Positions 52,599 to 62,051 of a DNA stretch of 64,000 nt are shown here, one piece after another. Position numbers and translations under genes: made by a program. Position 1 is the stretch's first letter. Each line of letters begins with the position of its first letter. The notes beneath the pieces are model-generated. The model searched no databases. It saw nothing but the letters and a program-made list of their open reading frames with translations, and was not told where the DNA came from. The DNA comes from Shinella granuli (GTDB lineage: Bacteria; Pseudomonadota; Alphaproteobacteria; Rhizobiales; Rhizobiaceae). The stretch is taken from assembly GCF_004341885.1 (NCBI RefSeq), contig NZ_SLVX01000024.1, positions 1-64,000 of the forward strand, written 5' to 3'.

Positions 52599-55012
52599 AC
52601 GACATGACCATCACGCGCGCCGAGCGCGAGGCCAAACTCGAAGGCATGGGCTGCAAGCGCAAGCGCGTCGAGGATATCCGGTTTACCCAGGGCAAGGGCA
52701 ACTATGTCGACGACGTGAAGCTGCCCGGCATGCTGCACGGCGATTTCGTGCGCTCGCCGCATCCCCACGCCCGCATCAAGTCCATCGACAAGGAGAAGGC
52801 GCTGAAGGTGCCGGGCGTGCTCGCCGTGCTGACGGCGGAGGACCTGAAGGGCGTCAACCTCGCCTGGATGCCGACGCTGGCCGGCGACGTGCAGATGGTG
52901 CTGGCGGACGGCAAGGTGCTGTTCCAGAACCAGGAAGTGGCCTTCGTCGTCGCCACCGACCGTTATGCGGCCGATGACGGCATCAATGCCGTCGAGGTGG
53001 AGTACGAGGCCCTGCCTGTCCTCGTCGATCCGTTCCACGCCATGGACGCGGATGCGCCGGTGCTGCGCGAGGACCTGGAAGGCAAGACGGAAGGCGCCCA
53101 CGGCCCGCGAAAACACCACAACCACATCTTCGAATGGACCGTCGGCGACCGGGACCTGACGGATGCCGCCTTCCGCAAGGCGGAGGTGACGATCAAGGAG
53201 ATGATCTCCTATCACCGCACCCATCCCTCGCCGCTGGAGACCTGCCAGTGCCTGTGCTCCTTCGACAAGGTGAAGGGCGAACTGACGATCTACGGCACCT
53301 TCCAGGCGCCGCATGTCATCCGCACGGTGGTCGCGCTGATCGCCAAGATTCCCGAGCACAAGATCCATGTGATCGCACCGGATATCGGCGGCGGCTTCGG
53401 CAACAAGGTCGGTGCCTATCCGGGTTATATCTGCGCCGCCGTCGCCTCGATCGTCACCGGGCGGCCGGTGAAATGGGTCGAGGACCGCATCGAGAATCTA
53501 TGCGCCACCTCGTTTGCCCGCGACTACCACATGACGACCGAGATCGCCGCGACGAAGGAGGGCAAGGTCACGGGCCTCCGCGTCCATGTGCTCGCCGACC
53601 ACGGCGCCTTCGATGCCTGCGCCGACCCGTCGAAATGGCCGGCCGGCTTCTTCAACATCGTCACCGGATCCTATGATTTCCCCACCGCCCATCTCGCGGT
53701 CGACGGCGTCTATACCAACAAGGCGCCGGGCGGCGTCGCCTATCGCTGCTCCTTCCGGGTGACGGAGGCGGCCTATTGCATCGAGCGGGCGATGGATATC
53801 CTTGCGCAGAAGCTCGGCATGGACCCGGCCGAATTGCGGCTGAAGAATTTCATCCGCCAGGAGCAGTTCCCCTATCACTCGGCGCTCGGCTGGGAATACG
53901 ATTCCGGCGACTACCACACCGCCATGAAGAAGATGATGGACACTGTGGATTATGCCGGCCTGCGCCGCGAGCAGGCGGAAAAGCGCGCGGCCTTCCGGCG
54001 CGGCGAGACCCGTGAGATCATGGGCCTCGGCATTTCCTTCTTCACCGAGATCGTCGGCGCCGGCCCCTCGAAGAACTGCGACATCCTCGGCATCGCCATG
54101 TTCGACAGCTGCGAGATTCGCCTCCACCCGACCGGCGCCGGCATCGCCCGCATGGGCACGAAAAGCCAGGGCCAGGGCCACGAGACGACCTGGGCGCAGA
54201 TCATCGCCACGGAGATCGGCATTCCCGCCGACGACATCATGGTCGAGGAAGGCAACACCGATACCGCGCCCTACGGGCTCGGCACCTACGGCTCACGCTC
54301 CACGCCCGTCGCGGGTGCGGCGATCGCCATGGCGGCGCGCAAGGTGAAGGCCAAGGCGCAGATGATCGCCGCCTACCGGCTGGAGGTGCACGAGGACGAC
54401 CTCGAATGGGATATCGACGGTTTTCGCGTGAAGGGCCTGCCGGAAAAATTCCTCGGCATGAAGGATATCTGCTGGATCGCCTACAATGCGCCGCCGCCCG
54501 GCATGGAACCGGGCCTTGAGGCGGTGAGCTATTACGACCCGCCGAACATGACCTATCCCTTCGGCGCCTATCTCTGCGTCATGGATATCGACGTCGATAC
54601 CGGCGTCTACAAGGTGCGCCGCTTCTATGCGCTCGACGATTGCGGCACGCGCATCAACCCGATGATCATCGAGGGGCAGGTGCATGGCGGGCTGACGGAA
54701 GCCTTTGCCATCGCCATGGGCCAGGAGATTCGCTACGACGAGAACGGCAATGTGGTGACAGGCTCCTTCATGGATTTCTTCCTGCCGACGGCGGTGGAAA
54801 CGCCCCATTGGGAGACGGATTTCACCGTCACGCCCTCGCCGCATCACCCGATCGGCGCCAAGGGTGTCGGCGAAAGCCCGAATGTCGGCGGCGTGCCGGC
54901 CTTCTCCAATGCCGTCAACGACGCCTTCTCGTTCCTGGGATCGACGCATATCCAGATGCCGCACGATTTCTGGCGCAACTGGCAGGCGGCGAAGGCCCTT
55001 GGCGCGGTGTAG
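52595..55012 (+). CDS. coxL: Form I aerobic carbon monoxide dehydrogenase, large (Mo-Cu) subunit
   Basis: 805 residues, against 809 in Oligotropha. The active-site loop is AYRCSFR (residues 382-388); Cys385 corresponds to the Cys that carries the Cu-S-Mo centre. Form II relatives have AYRGAGR instead, so this is a true CO-oxidising type. Other molybdopterin-cytosine-dinucleotide motifs are [20 protein letters not shown] and the Glu-containing [13 protein letters not shown]. It oxidises CO to CO2 and sends electrons through CoxS and CoxM. The start is chosen at the ATGA overlap rather than further upstream inside coxS. Confidence 0.95.
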   Translation: MNDMTITRAEREAKLEGMGCKRKRVEDIRFTQGKGNYVDDVKLPGMLHGDFVRSPHPHARIKSIDKEKALKVPGVLAVLTAEDLKGVNLAWMPTLAGDVQMVLADGKVLFQNQEVAFVVATDRYAADDGINAVEVEYEALPVLVDPFHAMDADAPVLREDLEGKTEGAHGPRKHHNHIFEWTVGDRDLTDAAFRKAEVTIKEMISYHRTHPSPLETCQCLCSFDKVKGELTIYGTFQAPHVIRTVVALIAKIPEHKIHVIAPDIGGGFGNKVGAYPGYICAAVASIVTGRPVKWVEDRIENLCATSFARDYHMTTEIAATKEGKVTGLRVHVLADHGAFDACADPSKWPAGFFNIVTGSYDFPTAHLAVDGVYTNKAPGGVAYRCSFRVTEAAYCIERAMDILAQKLGMDPAELRLKNFIRQEQFPYHSALGWEYDSGDYHTAMKKMMDTVDYAGLRREQAEKRAAFRRGETREIMGLGISFFTEIVGAGPSKNCDILGIAMFDSCEIRLHPTGAGIARMGTKSQGQGHETTWAQIIATEIGIPADDIMVEEGNTDTAPYGLGTYGSRSTPVAGAAIAMAARKVKAKAQMIAAYRLEVHEDDLEWDIDGFRVKGLPEKFLGMKDICWIAYNAPPPGMEPGLEAVSYYDPPNMTYPFGAYLCVMDIDVDTGVYKVRRFYALDDCGTRINPMIIEGQVHGGLTEAFAIAMGQEIRYDENGNVVTGSFMDFFLPTAVETPHWETDFTVTPSPHHPIGAKGVGESPNVGGVPAFSNAVNDAFSFLGSTHIQMPHDFWRNWQAAKALGAV

Positions 55013-55034
55013 GATTGGTTCGATGCGCAGGTTT

Positions 55035-55186
55035 CGCCCCTCATCCCGCTGCCGCGACCTTCTCCCCGCAAGCGGGGAGAAGGGGCAGGAGGCTTGGCCT
55101 TCCTTCATCTTGTTTAGGGAAAACGGTGCATCGTTCTCCTTCTCCCCGCTTGCGGGGAGAAGGTGCCGGCAGGCGGATGAGGGGCG
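55035..55186. repeat. RIME-like composite palindromic element between coxL and coxD
   Basis: A 152-base element with near-identical terminal inverted repeats of about 49 bases starting CGCCCCTCATCC. Each arm ends in a 26-base palindrome, CTTCTCCCCGC/GCGGGGAGAAG with two central bases (55058-55083 and 55138-55163). The two-palindrome plan matches rhizobial intergenic mosaic elements. It interrupts an otherwise tightly packed operon, so the transcript would carry two strong hairpins between coxL and coxD. Confidence 0.8.
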
Positions 55187-55219
55187 GCCCTCCCGCCATG
55201 CGACGGATGGGGCCACGAC

Positions 55220-56098
55220 ATGAACACGCTCTCCCGCCCCGAAATCGGCGAGCGTTTGGCGAGCGCCGGCTACATCGCCGACCGCGACCTGTCGGTCGCC
55301 CTCTCGCTGATGCAGATGCTCTCCCGCCCCCTGCTGCTGGAAGGTGAGGCCGGCGTCGGCAAGACGGCGGTCGCCTATGCCATCGCAGCGGTCCACGAGA
55401 CGGAACTGATCCGGCTGCAATGCTACGAGGGGCTGGACCAGTCGGCCGCACTCTACGAGTGGAACTACCAGCGCCAGCTGCTGGCCATACAGGCCCGGCA
55501 GGGGCAGGATGCCGGCGGGGTCGAGGACGAGGTCTTCTCCGAAAAATACCTGATGGAGCGCCCGCTGCTCGCCGCCATCCGCCAGCAGAAGGCGCCGGTG
55601 CTGCTGATCGACGAGATCGACCGGGCCGACGAGGAGTTCGAAGCCTTCCTCTTGGAACTGCTCTCCGATTTCCAGGTCTCCATTCCCGAACTCGGCACGA
55701 TCACCGCGGTGACGATCCCGCATGTCGTGCTGACCTCGAACGGCACGCGCGAGCTTTCCGACGCGCTCCGGCGACGCTGCCTCTATCACCATATCGACTA
55801 TCCGGATGTCGAGCGCGAGGCGCGCATCATCCTCGCCCGCATCGAAGGGGCCGGCGCGGTGCTCGCCCTGCAGATCGCCCGCATGGTCGAGGGCATTCGC
55901 AAGGAGGAGCTGCGCAAGGTCCCGGGCGTCGCCGAAACGCTGGACTGGGCGGCGGTGCTCGTCGGCCTCGATATCGCCGACCTGAAGGACGATCCCGAAG
56001 CCGTGCACGAGACGCTCGCCTGCCTGTTGAAGACCCGCGAGGACAAGGCGCGCTTCCGCCGCGAGGTCACCGAGCGCCTTTTGGGGAGGGTGGCATGA
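55220..56098 (+). CDS. coxD: MoxR-type AAA+ ATPase for CO dehydrogenase maturation
   Basis: 292 residues (Oligotropha CoxD is about 295). Walker A GEAGVGKTA near residue 38, Walker B VLLIDEIDRADEEFE, and sensor motif LTSNGTRELSDALRRRCLY. CoxD is the chaperone needed to insert sulfur and copper into the Mo centre. It overlaps coxE by four bases (ATGA). Confidence 0.93.
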   Translation: MNTLSRPEIGERLASAGYIADRDLSVALSLMQMLSRPLLLEGEAGVGKTAVAYAIAAVHETELIRLQCYEGLDQSAALYEWNYQRQLLAIQARQGQDAGGVEDEVFSEKYLMERPLLAAIRQQKAPVLLIDEIDRADEEFEAFLLELLSDFQVSIPELGTITAVTIPHVVLTSNGTRELSDALRRRCLYHHIDYPDVEREARIILARIEGAGAVLALQIARMVEGIRKEELRKVPGVAETLDWAAVLVGLDIADLKDDPEAVHETLACLLKTREDKARFRREVTERLLGRVA

Positions 56099-57279
56099 GC
56101 TGTTGCGGCGCCCCCCTGACCCCGGAGGAATCGAGCGCGGTCGCCCGCCTCGTCGCGGAAAAACTGTCGGCCTTCCTGAAGACGCTGCGCGACAATGGCT
56201 TTTCCGTCGGGCTCGGCGAGGGCCGGGATGCCGCGGCGCTGATGGCCGCCGGCTATGCGGAAAAGCCCGGCCTGCTGCGCTCCGCCTTAAAGCATCTGTT
56301 TTCCGCCCGCCGCAGCGAATGGGAGCGGTTCGACGGCATTTTCGATGCCTTCTGGCTGGGAAAGCGCGTGCGCAGCCGGAGCGCGGTTTCGGGAAATGCC
56401 GGCCCCGGGCTGAAAGCGCTGGAGGGCGGCGGGGCGAAGGGCGGCGCGGTGTCGGATCAGGTCCCCGCCGACGGCGGAGAGGGCGCGGGCGGCGGCGAAG
56501 GACGGATGGAGGGCGCCTCCGCGGTCGAGGCACTTTCCGGCATCGACTTCAGGAAACTGTCCGATCCGGCGGACATGGCGCGGGCGCATGACATCGCCGC
56601 CGATCTCGCGCGGGCGATGCGCACGCGGCTCACCCGCCGCGATCTTGCCCGCCGGCGCGGCTATCGCATCGATCTGCGCCGCACGATCCACGGCAATATC
56701 GGCCATGGCGGCGTGCCGCTGGATCTCGTCCGGCGCCGGCGCAAGGAAAAGCCGCTGCGCCTCGTCATGCTGCTCGACGCCTCCGGCTCGATGACGCCCT
56801 ATACCGGCCTCTTCCTGCGCTTCATGCATGGCGTGCTCGACGCCTTTCGCGAGTCGGAAGCCTTCCTCTTCCACACCCGGCTCGCCCATGTCTCCGACGC
56901 CATGAAGGAGCGCGACGCGCAACGCGCCCTCGACCGGCTTTCGATGATGGCGAAGGGCACTGGCGGCGGCACGCGGATCGGCGAATGCCTCGCCACCTTC
57001 AACCGCTGGCATGCCGCCCGCGTCATCCATTCGCGCACCTGCGTGATGATCGTCTCGGACGGTTACGAGACGGGCGATTCCGCGCTGCTGGCTCGGGAGA
57101 TGGCGGCGCTGCGCCGCCGCTGCCGGCGCATTGCCTGGCTGAACCCGATGATGGGCTGGGACGGATATGCGCCGGAGGCCGCCGGCATCCGCGCCGCCCT
57201 GCCGTTCGTCGATCTGCATGCGCCGGCCAATACGCTCGAAAGCCTTGCGGCGCTCGAACCCTATCTTGCGAAACTCTGA
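56095..57279 (+). CDS. coxE: VWA-domain protein, partner of CoxD
   Basis: 394 residues from the ATG at 56095. A Gly-rich linker (about 105-155) separates an N-terminal domain from the C-terminal von Willebrand A domain, which has the MIDAS motif DASGSM in LVMLLDASGSMTPYTG and TGGGTRIGECL. MoxR ATPases work with such VWA proteins; in the cox system CoxE is needed for copper insertion into CoxL. Confidence 0.92.
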   Translation: MSCCGAPLTPEESSAVARLVAEKLSAFLKTLRDNGFSVGLGEGRDAAALMAAGYAEKPGLLRSALKHLFSARRSEWERFDGIFDAFWLGKRVRSRSAVSGNAGPGLKALEGGGAKGGAVSDQVPADGGEGAGGGEGRMEGASAVEALSGIDFRKLSDPADMARAHDIAADLARAMRTRLTRRDLARRRGYRIDLRRTIHGNIGHGGVPLDLVRRRRKEKPLRLVMLLDASGSMTPYTGLFLRFMHGVLDAFRESEAFLFHTRLAHVSDAMKERDAQRALDRLSMMAKGTGGGTRIGECLATFNRWHAARVIHSRTCVMIVSDGYETGDSALLAREMAALRRRCRRIAWLNPMMGWDGYAPEAAGIRAALPFVDLHAPANTLESLAALEPYLAKL

Positions 57280-57290
57280 GGGAGGTCGCG

Positions 57291-58121
57291 ATGAACGCCC
57301 ATGTCGATGTGATGGATCTCGCCAACCGCCTCAAATCCGCCGAGGAAGCCTTCGTGCTCGCCACCGTCGTGCGCACCGTCTCGGTGACGGCGGCCAAGGC
57401 CGGCGCCAAGGCGGTGATCCGCCCGGACGGCACGATCGTCGCCGGCTGGATCGGCGGCGGCTGCGCCCGCGGCGCGGTGCTGCGCGCCGCCCGCCAGGCG
57501 CTCATCGACGGCAAGGCGCGGTTGATCTCGGTGCAGCCGAAAGAGCTTCTGGCCGAACGCGGTGTGGCGGCCGGCGAGTTGCGCGAGGGCATCCAGTTCT
57601 CCGCCAACATGTGCCCCAGCAAGGGCACGATGGACATCTTCATCGAGCCGGTGCTGCCGCGCCCCGCGCTCGTCGTCTTCGGGGCGAGCCCCGTCGCCAT
57701 GGCGGTGGTGGAACAGGCCGCCCTGCTCGGCTTCCACATCACGCTCGCCGCGCCCGCCGCCGACCGCGCCGAGCCGCCCATGGTGGATATCGTGGTGGAC
57801 GGATTTTCCATCGCCGAGCCGCCGGCCGGCAAGATTTTCGCGCTGGTCGCCACCCAGGGCAGCGGCGACCTCGCCGCACTCCAGGCGGCGCTCGCCCTTG
57901 AGGCCGAATATTACGGTTTCGTCGGAAGCGGGCGGAAGATGGCGGCGCTCAAGGCCGATCTGTCCCGTGCGGGCATCCCGGCCGAGCGGCTCGACCGGAT
58001 CAAGGGACCGGCGGGCCTCGACCTCGGCGCCATCACGCCGGAGGAGATCGCGCTCTCCATCCTCGCCGAAATCCTCGTCATCCGCCGCCGCGACCAGCGC
58101 GGCGACGCCACCACACCCTGA
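57291..58121 (+). CDS. coxF: XdhC/CoxF-family cofactor-maturation protein
   Basis: 276 residues behind GGGAGGTCGCG. N-terminal VLATVVRTVSVTAAKAGAKA and IGGGCARGAVLRAARQAL, and a C-terminal Rossmann part (PALVVFGASPVAMAVVEQA, YYGFVGSGRKMAALKADL), match XdhC/CoxI/CoxF proteins that bind and sulfurate the molybdenum cofactor. Eleven bases separate it from coxE. Confidence 0.92.
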   Translation: MNAHVDVMDLANRLKSAEEAFVLATVVRTVSVTAAKAGAKAVIRPDGTIVAGWIGGGCARGAVLRAARQALIDGKARLISVQPKELLAERGVAAGELREGIQFSANMCPSKGTMDIFIEPVLPRPALVVFGASPVAMAVVEQAALLGFHITLAAPAADRAEPPMVDIVVDGFSIAEPPAGKIFALVATQGSGDLAALQAALALEAEYYGFVGSGRKMAALKADLSRAGIPAERLDRIKGPAGLDLGAITPEEIALSILAEILVIRRRDQRGDATTP

Positions 58122-58133
58122 AAGGACCATCTC

Positions 58134-58598
58134 ATGGACATGAACGGCAGCGAACGGATCGAAGCCCCCGTGCAAACCGTCTGGCAGGCGCTGAACGACC
58201 CGGACATCCTGCGCCAATGCATTCCCGGCTGCGAGACGCTGGAAAAGACCTCCGATACCGAAATGACGGCGACCGTCGCGCTGAAGGTCGGCCCGGTGAA
58301 GGCCCGTTTCCAGGGCACGGTCCAGCTCCTCAACCTCAACCCGCCGCATTCCTACACGATCAGCGGCGAAGGCAAGGGCGGCATGGTCGGCTTCGCCAAG
58401 GGCGGCGCGGATGTGGCGCTTGCCGAGGACGGACCGGACGCGACCCTTCTCACCTATGTCGTCAAGGCGGAGGTCGGCGGCAAGATCGCCCAGCTCGGCA
58501 GCCGGCTGATCGACTCCACGGCGAAAAAACTGGCGGCACAGTTCTTTGCCGATTTCACGCAGAAGGTCGCGAGAGCGCAGGAAGCGGTTGCGGGTTGA
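58134..58598 (+). CDS. coxG: CoxG-family (SRPBCC fold) protein of the CO dehydrogenase cluster
   Basis: 154 residues. MNGSERIEAPVQTVWQALND, IPGCETLEKTSDTEMTATVALKVGPVKARF (in two parts of the first strands) and IAQLGSRLIDSTAKKLAAQF are diagnostic of CoxG. It belongs to the START/Bet v1-like fold and has been linked to membrane anchoring of CO dehydrogenase. It is the last gene of the cluster; no coxH, coxI or coxK follows. Confidence 0.92.
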   Translation: MDMNGSERIEAPVQTVWQALNDPDILRQCIPGCETLEKTSDTEMTATVALKVGPVKARFQGTVQLLNLNPPHSYTISGEGKGGMVGFAKGGADVALAEDGPDATLLTYVVKAEVGGKIAQLGSRLIDSTAKKLAAQFFADFTQKVARAQEAVAG

Positions 58599-58781
58599 AC
58601 CTACCGCCGCAAACCGACAGAAGAGACCGCATCCAGCAGACCGGATAAACGCTCCGGAGTTTCAAAATAATCCGCAATCTTCGCCCAGTTTGGCCTTAAC
58701 CCGATGTTGGGATGCTTGTTTTCCTGATCCGTCTCTCAAGAGCGGCCTGACTTGTAGTTGGCAAAGGATTGAAAGATCGCT

Positions 58782-60539
58782 CTACCTCTTGAACGCGAGC
58801 GGATGAAACGGTCCGGTATCCGTCTGCGCAGTCTGGAGGTTTCTGTACCGGCCGTTCTTTCGGGCGATGAGGTCGGCATGGCTTCCCTGCTCGACGATGC
58901 GGCCGTCGTCGACGACGAGGATGCGATCGGCATTGGCGATGGTGGCGAGCCGGTGCGCAATGACCAGCGTGGTGCGGCCGGCCGAGAGCTCGGCGAGCGA
59001 CTGCTGGATGGCCCGTTCCGTCTCCGTGTCGAGCGCCGAGGTCGCCTCGTCGAGGATCAGGATCGGCGGGTTCTTCAGGAAGATGCGGGCAATGGCGAGG
59101 CGTTGCTTCTGGCCGCCGGAGAGTTTTACCCCGCGCTCGCCGATGATCGTGTCGAGGCCGTCGGCGAGGCTGGCGATCACGTCATCGAGACGTGCCCGCC
59201 CGGCCGCATCCAGGATTTCGGCTTCCGTCGCGTCGAGCCGGCCATAGGCGATGTTCTCGCGGACCGTGCCCGCAAAGAGGAACACGTCCTGCTGCACGAT
59301 GCCGATATTGGAGCGCAGCGACTTCAGCGTCATGTCGCGGATGTCCACGCCGTCTATGGTGATCGCGCCCGATGCGATCTCGTAGAAACGCGGCAGCAGC
59401 GAGCAGATCGTCGTCTTGCCCGCACCCGACGGACCAACGAAGGCGATCGTCTCGCCCGCCTTGATCGCAAGGCCGAGCCCGTCGAAGATCGGCCGGTCGT
59501 TGCGGTAGCCGAAATGCACATCGCGGTATTCGATGTCGCCGCGCAGCCGGCCGGCGTCCCTTGCCCCGTCGTGGTCCCGGATATCCGGCTCGGTGTCGAG
59601 GAACTTCGTGTAGCGTGTAAAGCCGGCAATGCCCTTCGGATAGGTCTCGATGATCGAGTTGATCTTGTCGATCGGCCGGAAGAAGACGTTCACCAGCAGC
59701 AGGAAGCCGACGAAGCCGCCGGCCGAAAGCTCGCCGCGCGTCACGAACCAGGCGCCCGCCAGCATCACCACCACCTGCACGAAGCGCATGGAGAGGTAGG
59801 AGAGCGACATCGAGGCGGCCATCACCTTGTAGGCCTGAAGCTTGGTGACGAGGTAGTTGCGGTTGCTCTCGGCGAAGAGCCGGCGCTCGTGGTCCTCGTT
59901 GGCGAAGGCCTGCACGACGCGGATGCCGCCGACATTCTCCTCGATGCGGGCATTGAAATCGGCGACGCGGCCGTAGATCGCGTGCCAGGTCGAGGTCATG
60001 CGCGCGCCGTAATGGGTGGTGACGAAGGCGGTCAGCGGCACGATGATGGCGGTGATCAGCGCCAGCGGCACATGCACCCAGAGCATGAGGATGAAGGCGC
60101 CGATCAGCGTCATGACGGCGATGAAGAGGTCTTCCGGCCCATGGTGGGCGACCTCGCCGATCTCTTCGAGATCCTTGGTCAGCCGTGCCACGAGATGGCC
60201 GGTCTTCTGATTGTCGAAGAAGCCGAAGGAGAGTTTCTGCAGATGGTCGAAAGCCTTGCGGCGCATCTCCGCCTCGATGCGGATGCCGAGCATGTGGCCC
60301 CAATAGGTGACGATCACCTGCAGGCCTGCATTGACGAGGTAGATGAGGAACAGGCCGATGGCGGCAAGCCCGATGAGATCGAGCCGGCCGGTCGGCAGCA
60401 GGCGGTCGATGAAGAGCGTCACGGCGACCGGGAAGGCAAGTTCCAGCAGGCCCGCGGCGACGGCCGAGGAGAAATCCAGCGCGAACAGGGCGCGATGGGG
60501 GCGGTAGTAGGCGGCAAAACGTTTCAGGAGATCGGGCAT
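58782..60539 (-). CDS. ABC exporter, MsbA/multidrug type (TMD-NBD fusion)
   Basis: 585 residues. Six-helix transmembrane domain (about 1-310) and a nucleotide-binding domain with Walker A GPSGAGKTT, signature [16 protein letters not shown], Walker [13 protein letters not shown] and H-loop VIAHRLATI. It should act as a homodimer exporting lipids or drugs. It is convergent with coxG and 183 bases from it. The ligand is not deducible. Confidence 0.9.
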   Translation of the reverse strand: MPDLLKRFAAYYRPHRALFALDFSSAVAAGLLELAFPVAVTLFIDRLLPTGRLDLIGLAAIGLFLIYLVNAGLQVIVTYWGHMLGIRIEAEMRRKAFDHLQKLSFGFFDNQKTGHLVARLTKDLEEIGEVAHHGPEDLFIAVMTLIGAFILMLWVHVPLALITAIIVPLTAFVTTHYGARMTSTWHAIYGRVADFNARIEENVGGIRVVQAFANEDHERRLFAESNRNYLVTKLQAYKVMAASMSLSYLSMRFVQVVVMLAGAWFVTRGELSAGGFVGFLLLVNVFFRPIDKINSIIETYPKGIAGFTRYTKFLDTEPDIRDHDGARDAGRLRGDIEYRDVHFGYRNDRPIFDGLGLAIKAGETIAFVGPSGAGKTTICSLLPRFYEIASGAITIDGVDIRDMTLKSLRSNIGIVQQDVFLFAGTVRENIAYGRLDATEAEILDAAGRARLDDVIASLADGLDTIIGERGVKLSGGQKQRLAIARIFLKNPPILILDEATSALDTETERAIQQSLAELSAGRTTLVIAHRLATIANADRILVVDDGRIVEQGSHADLIARKNGRYRNLQTAQTDTGPFHPLAFKR

Positions 60540-60618
60540 CGGCGGGCAGGCTTTCGGTATCGGTTCTATCTGTTAAGACGATCGAGGTCGCCCTTTCTCC
60601 CATATTCGGCACAGCTTT

Positions 60619-60828
60619 TCACGGGCCGGGGCGCATTTTCCGCCCCCCGGGCACGACCAGGGGTGTCCCTGAGACGGGATCGTCGATGACGAGGGCGGAA
60701 AGGCCGAAGACGGTCGCGACGAGGTCTTCGGAAACGATGTCCTGCGGCCTGCCTTCCGACACGGCGGCGTAGCGGCAGGCGTGGTTGAGGTCGTGCAGCA
60801 CGGCAACGATCGTGCGACCCTTGGGGCC
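60619..60828 (-). pseudogene. Remnant of a siderophore (FepC/FecE-type) ABC ATPase gene
   Basis: A minus-strand reading frame shows GRTIVAVLHDLNHACRYA joined to VSEGRPQDIVSEDLVATVF and VIDDPVSGTPLVVPG. These are the H-loop and C-terminal end of iron-siderophore transport ATPases. The Walker A, signature and Walker B parts are absent upstream, and a short stretch between CRYA and the EG..P region that is normally present is deleted. It is a decayed 3' fragment of a lost transporter operon. Confidence 0.7.
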
Positions 60829-60888
60829 GTGCCATCCGATGAGACAGAATCCAAGGCTATGGACAGGACGGGATGGATCGCAAAGCCG

Positions 60889-61995
60889 TCAGCTTCGCCG
60901 TCTTTGCAGTTCGCCATCATGGACGACGAGCCCGAGGCCCGGTCCCGACGGCACCTTGAACATTCCGTTCTCCGGGATCGGGGGATTGGCGAAGGCGACG
61001 TGCATGCGCGTCGACGGATCGGAGAATTCCGCGGGCTTGGTGTTGTGCATCAGGGTGGCGAGCAGGTGCAGGTTCGCCGCATGGGCGATCGTCGGCTGGG
61101 TCTGGTGCGGCACGAGTTCGACGCCGTGGGCAAAGCAGATGGCGGCGCACTGCATCAGGCCGGTGATGCCCCCCATCTTGATGATGTCGGGCTGCACCAT
61201 GCGCACGCCGGCATTGATCATGTCGACGACCGCCTGCATTGTATAGGACTGTTCGGCGGCCGAGACGGTAATGTCGAGACGCTGCGCAACCTCCCCCATG
61301 GCCCGGACATTGTAGTGCTGGACCGGCTCTTCGAACCAGATATAGCCAAGCTCCTCGAGCGCGCGGCCGACACGGATGGCACCGCCGACGGAATATTGGT
61401 TGTTGGCGTCGAAGGCGAGGGAGAAGTCGTCTCCGACCAGCTTGCGCACCGCCTTGGCCTTCGCGATATCGCCGGGGATGTCATGGTCCTGCCGCGTGCG
61501 GTCGCCGTCCAAGCGGATCTTGACGGCGGCGGGACGCTCGGATTTCAGCCGCTCTTCGACCGCCCGCACGGTCTCGTCCACGGTGCGGCCGGCATTCCTT
61601 CCGACCGACGAATAGAACGGCAGCTCGGTACGCCACGCCCCGCCGAGAAGCTTGTAGATCGGAAGGTCGAAATACTTGCCCTTGATGTCCCAGAGCGCGA
61701 TGTCCAGCGCGGCAAGCGCGCCCGTCACCGCGCCTTCCGGACCGAGCTTTACATATTTGTGAAGCAGCCTGTCGCAGATGACGGCCTGGTCCAACGCGTC
61801 CAGACCGGCCAGCGAACCCGCGAAATCCCGCACGATGCCGAGCGAATGCTCGCCGCCCAGCATCGGGGAGGCTTCGCCGTAGCCGACCAGCCCGTCCTGC
61901 GTCGTCACGCGCACGATCGCCGTCCTGCGCCCCGGCGGTTCGTTCTCCACCCAGGTGACCTGAAAGGCCTGGACCGATTTGATGATGGTGCCCAC
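60889..61995 (-). CDS. Mandelate racemase/enolase-superfamily enzyme, probable sugar-acid dehydratase
   Basis: 368 residues. Metal ligands are Asp in LAFDANNQYS, Glu in WFEEPVQHY and Glu in VSAAEQSY; the acid-base residues are Lys in AVKIRLDGDR and His in VPHQTQPTIAH, the Lys/His pairing of the mandelate racemase subgroup. The product is probably a 2-keto-3-deoxy sugar acid. It is 56 bases downstream of the glycoside-hydrolase-like gene on the same strand, and only distantly similar to the enolase-superfamily genes at 15759 and 18208. Confidence 0.87.
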   Translation of the reverse strand: MGTIIKSVQAFQVTWVENEPPGRRTAIVRVTTQDGLVGYGEASPMLGGEHSLGIVRDFAGSLAGLDALDQAVICDRLLHKYVKLGPEGAVTGALAALDIALWDIKGKYFDLPIYKLLGGAWRTELPFYSSVGRNAGRTVDETVRAVEERLKSERPAAVKIRLDGDRTRQDHDIPGDIAKAKAVRKLVGDDFSLAFDANNQYSVGGAIRVGRALEELGYIWFEEPVQHYNVRAMGEVAQRLDITVSAAEQSYTMQAVVDMINAGVRMVQPDIIKMGGITGLMQCAAICFAHGVELVPHQTQPTIAHAANLHLLATLMHNTKPAEFSDPSTRMHVAFANPPIPENGMFKVPSGPGLGLVVHDGELQRRRS

Positions 61996-62051
61996 TTTTG
62001 TTCCTTCCTGTGCGTAACCGGATGGCGCCGGTTTTCAGAGCCGCGGCGCGG

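Noticed and set aside
55058-55163. CRISPR-like spaced palindromes
   Set aside because: Only two copies, in inverted orientation, within one composite inverted-repeat element; no regular spacers and no cas genes.
58640-58656. CCGGA/TCCGG hairpin after coxG as terminator
   Set aside because: The 5-bp stem is short and followed only by a mixed AGTTTCAAAATAA stretch; it was not called.
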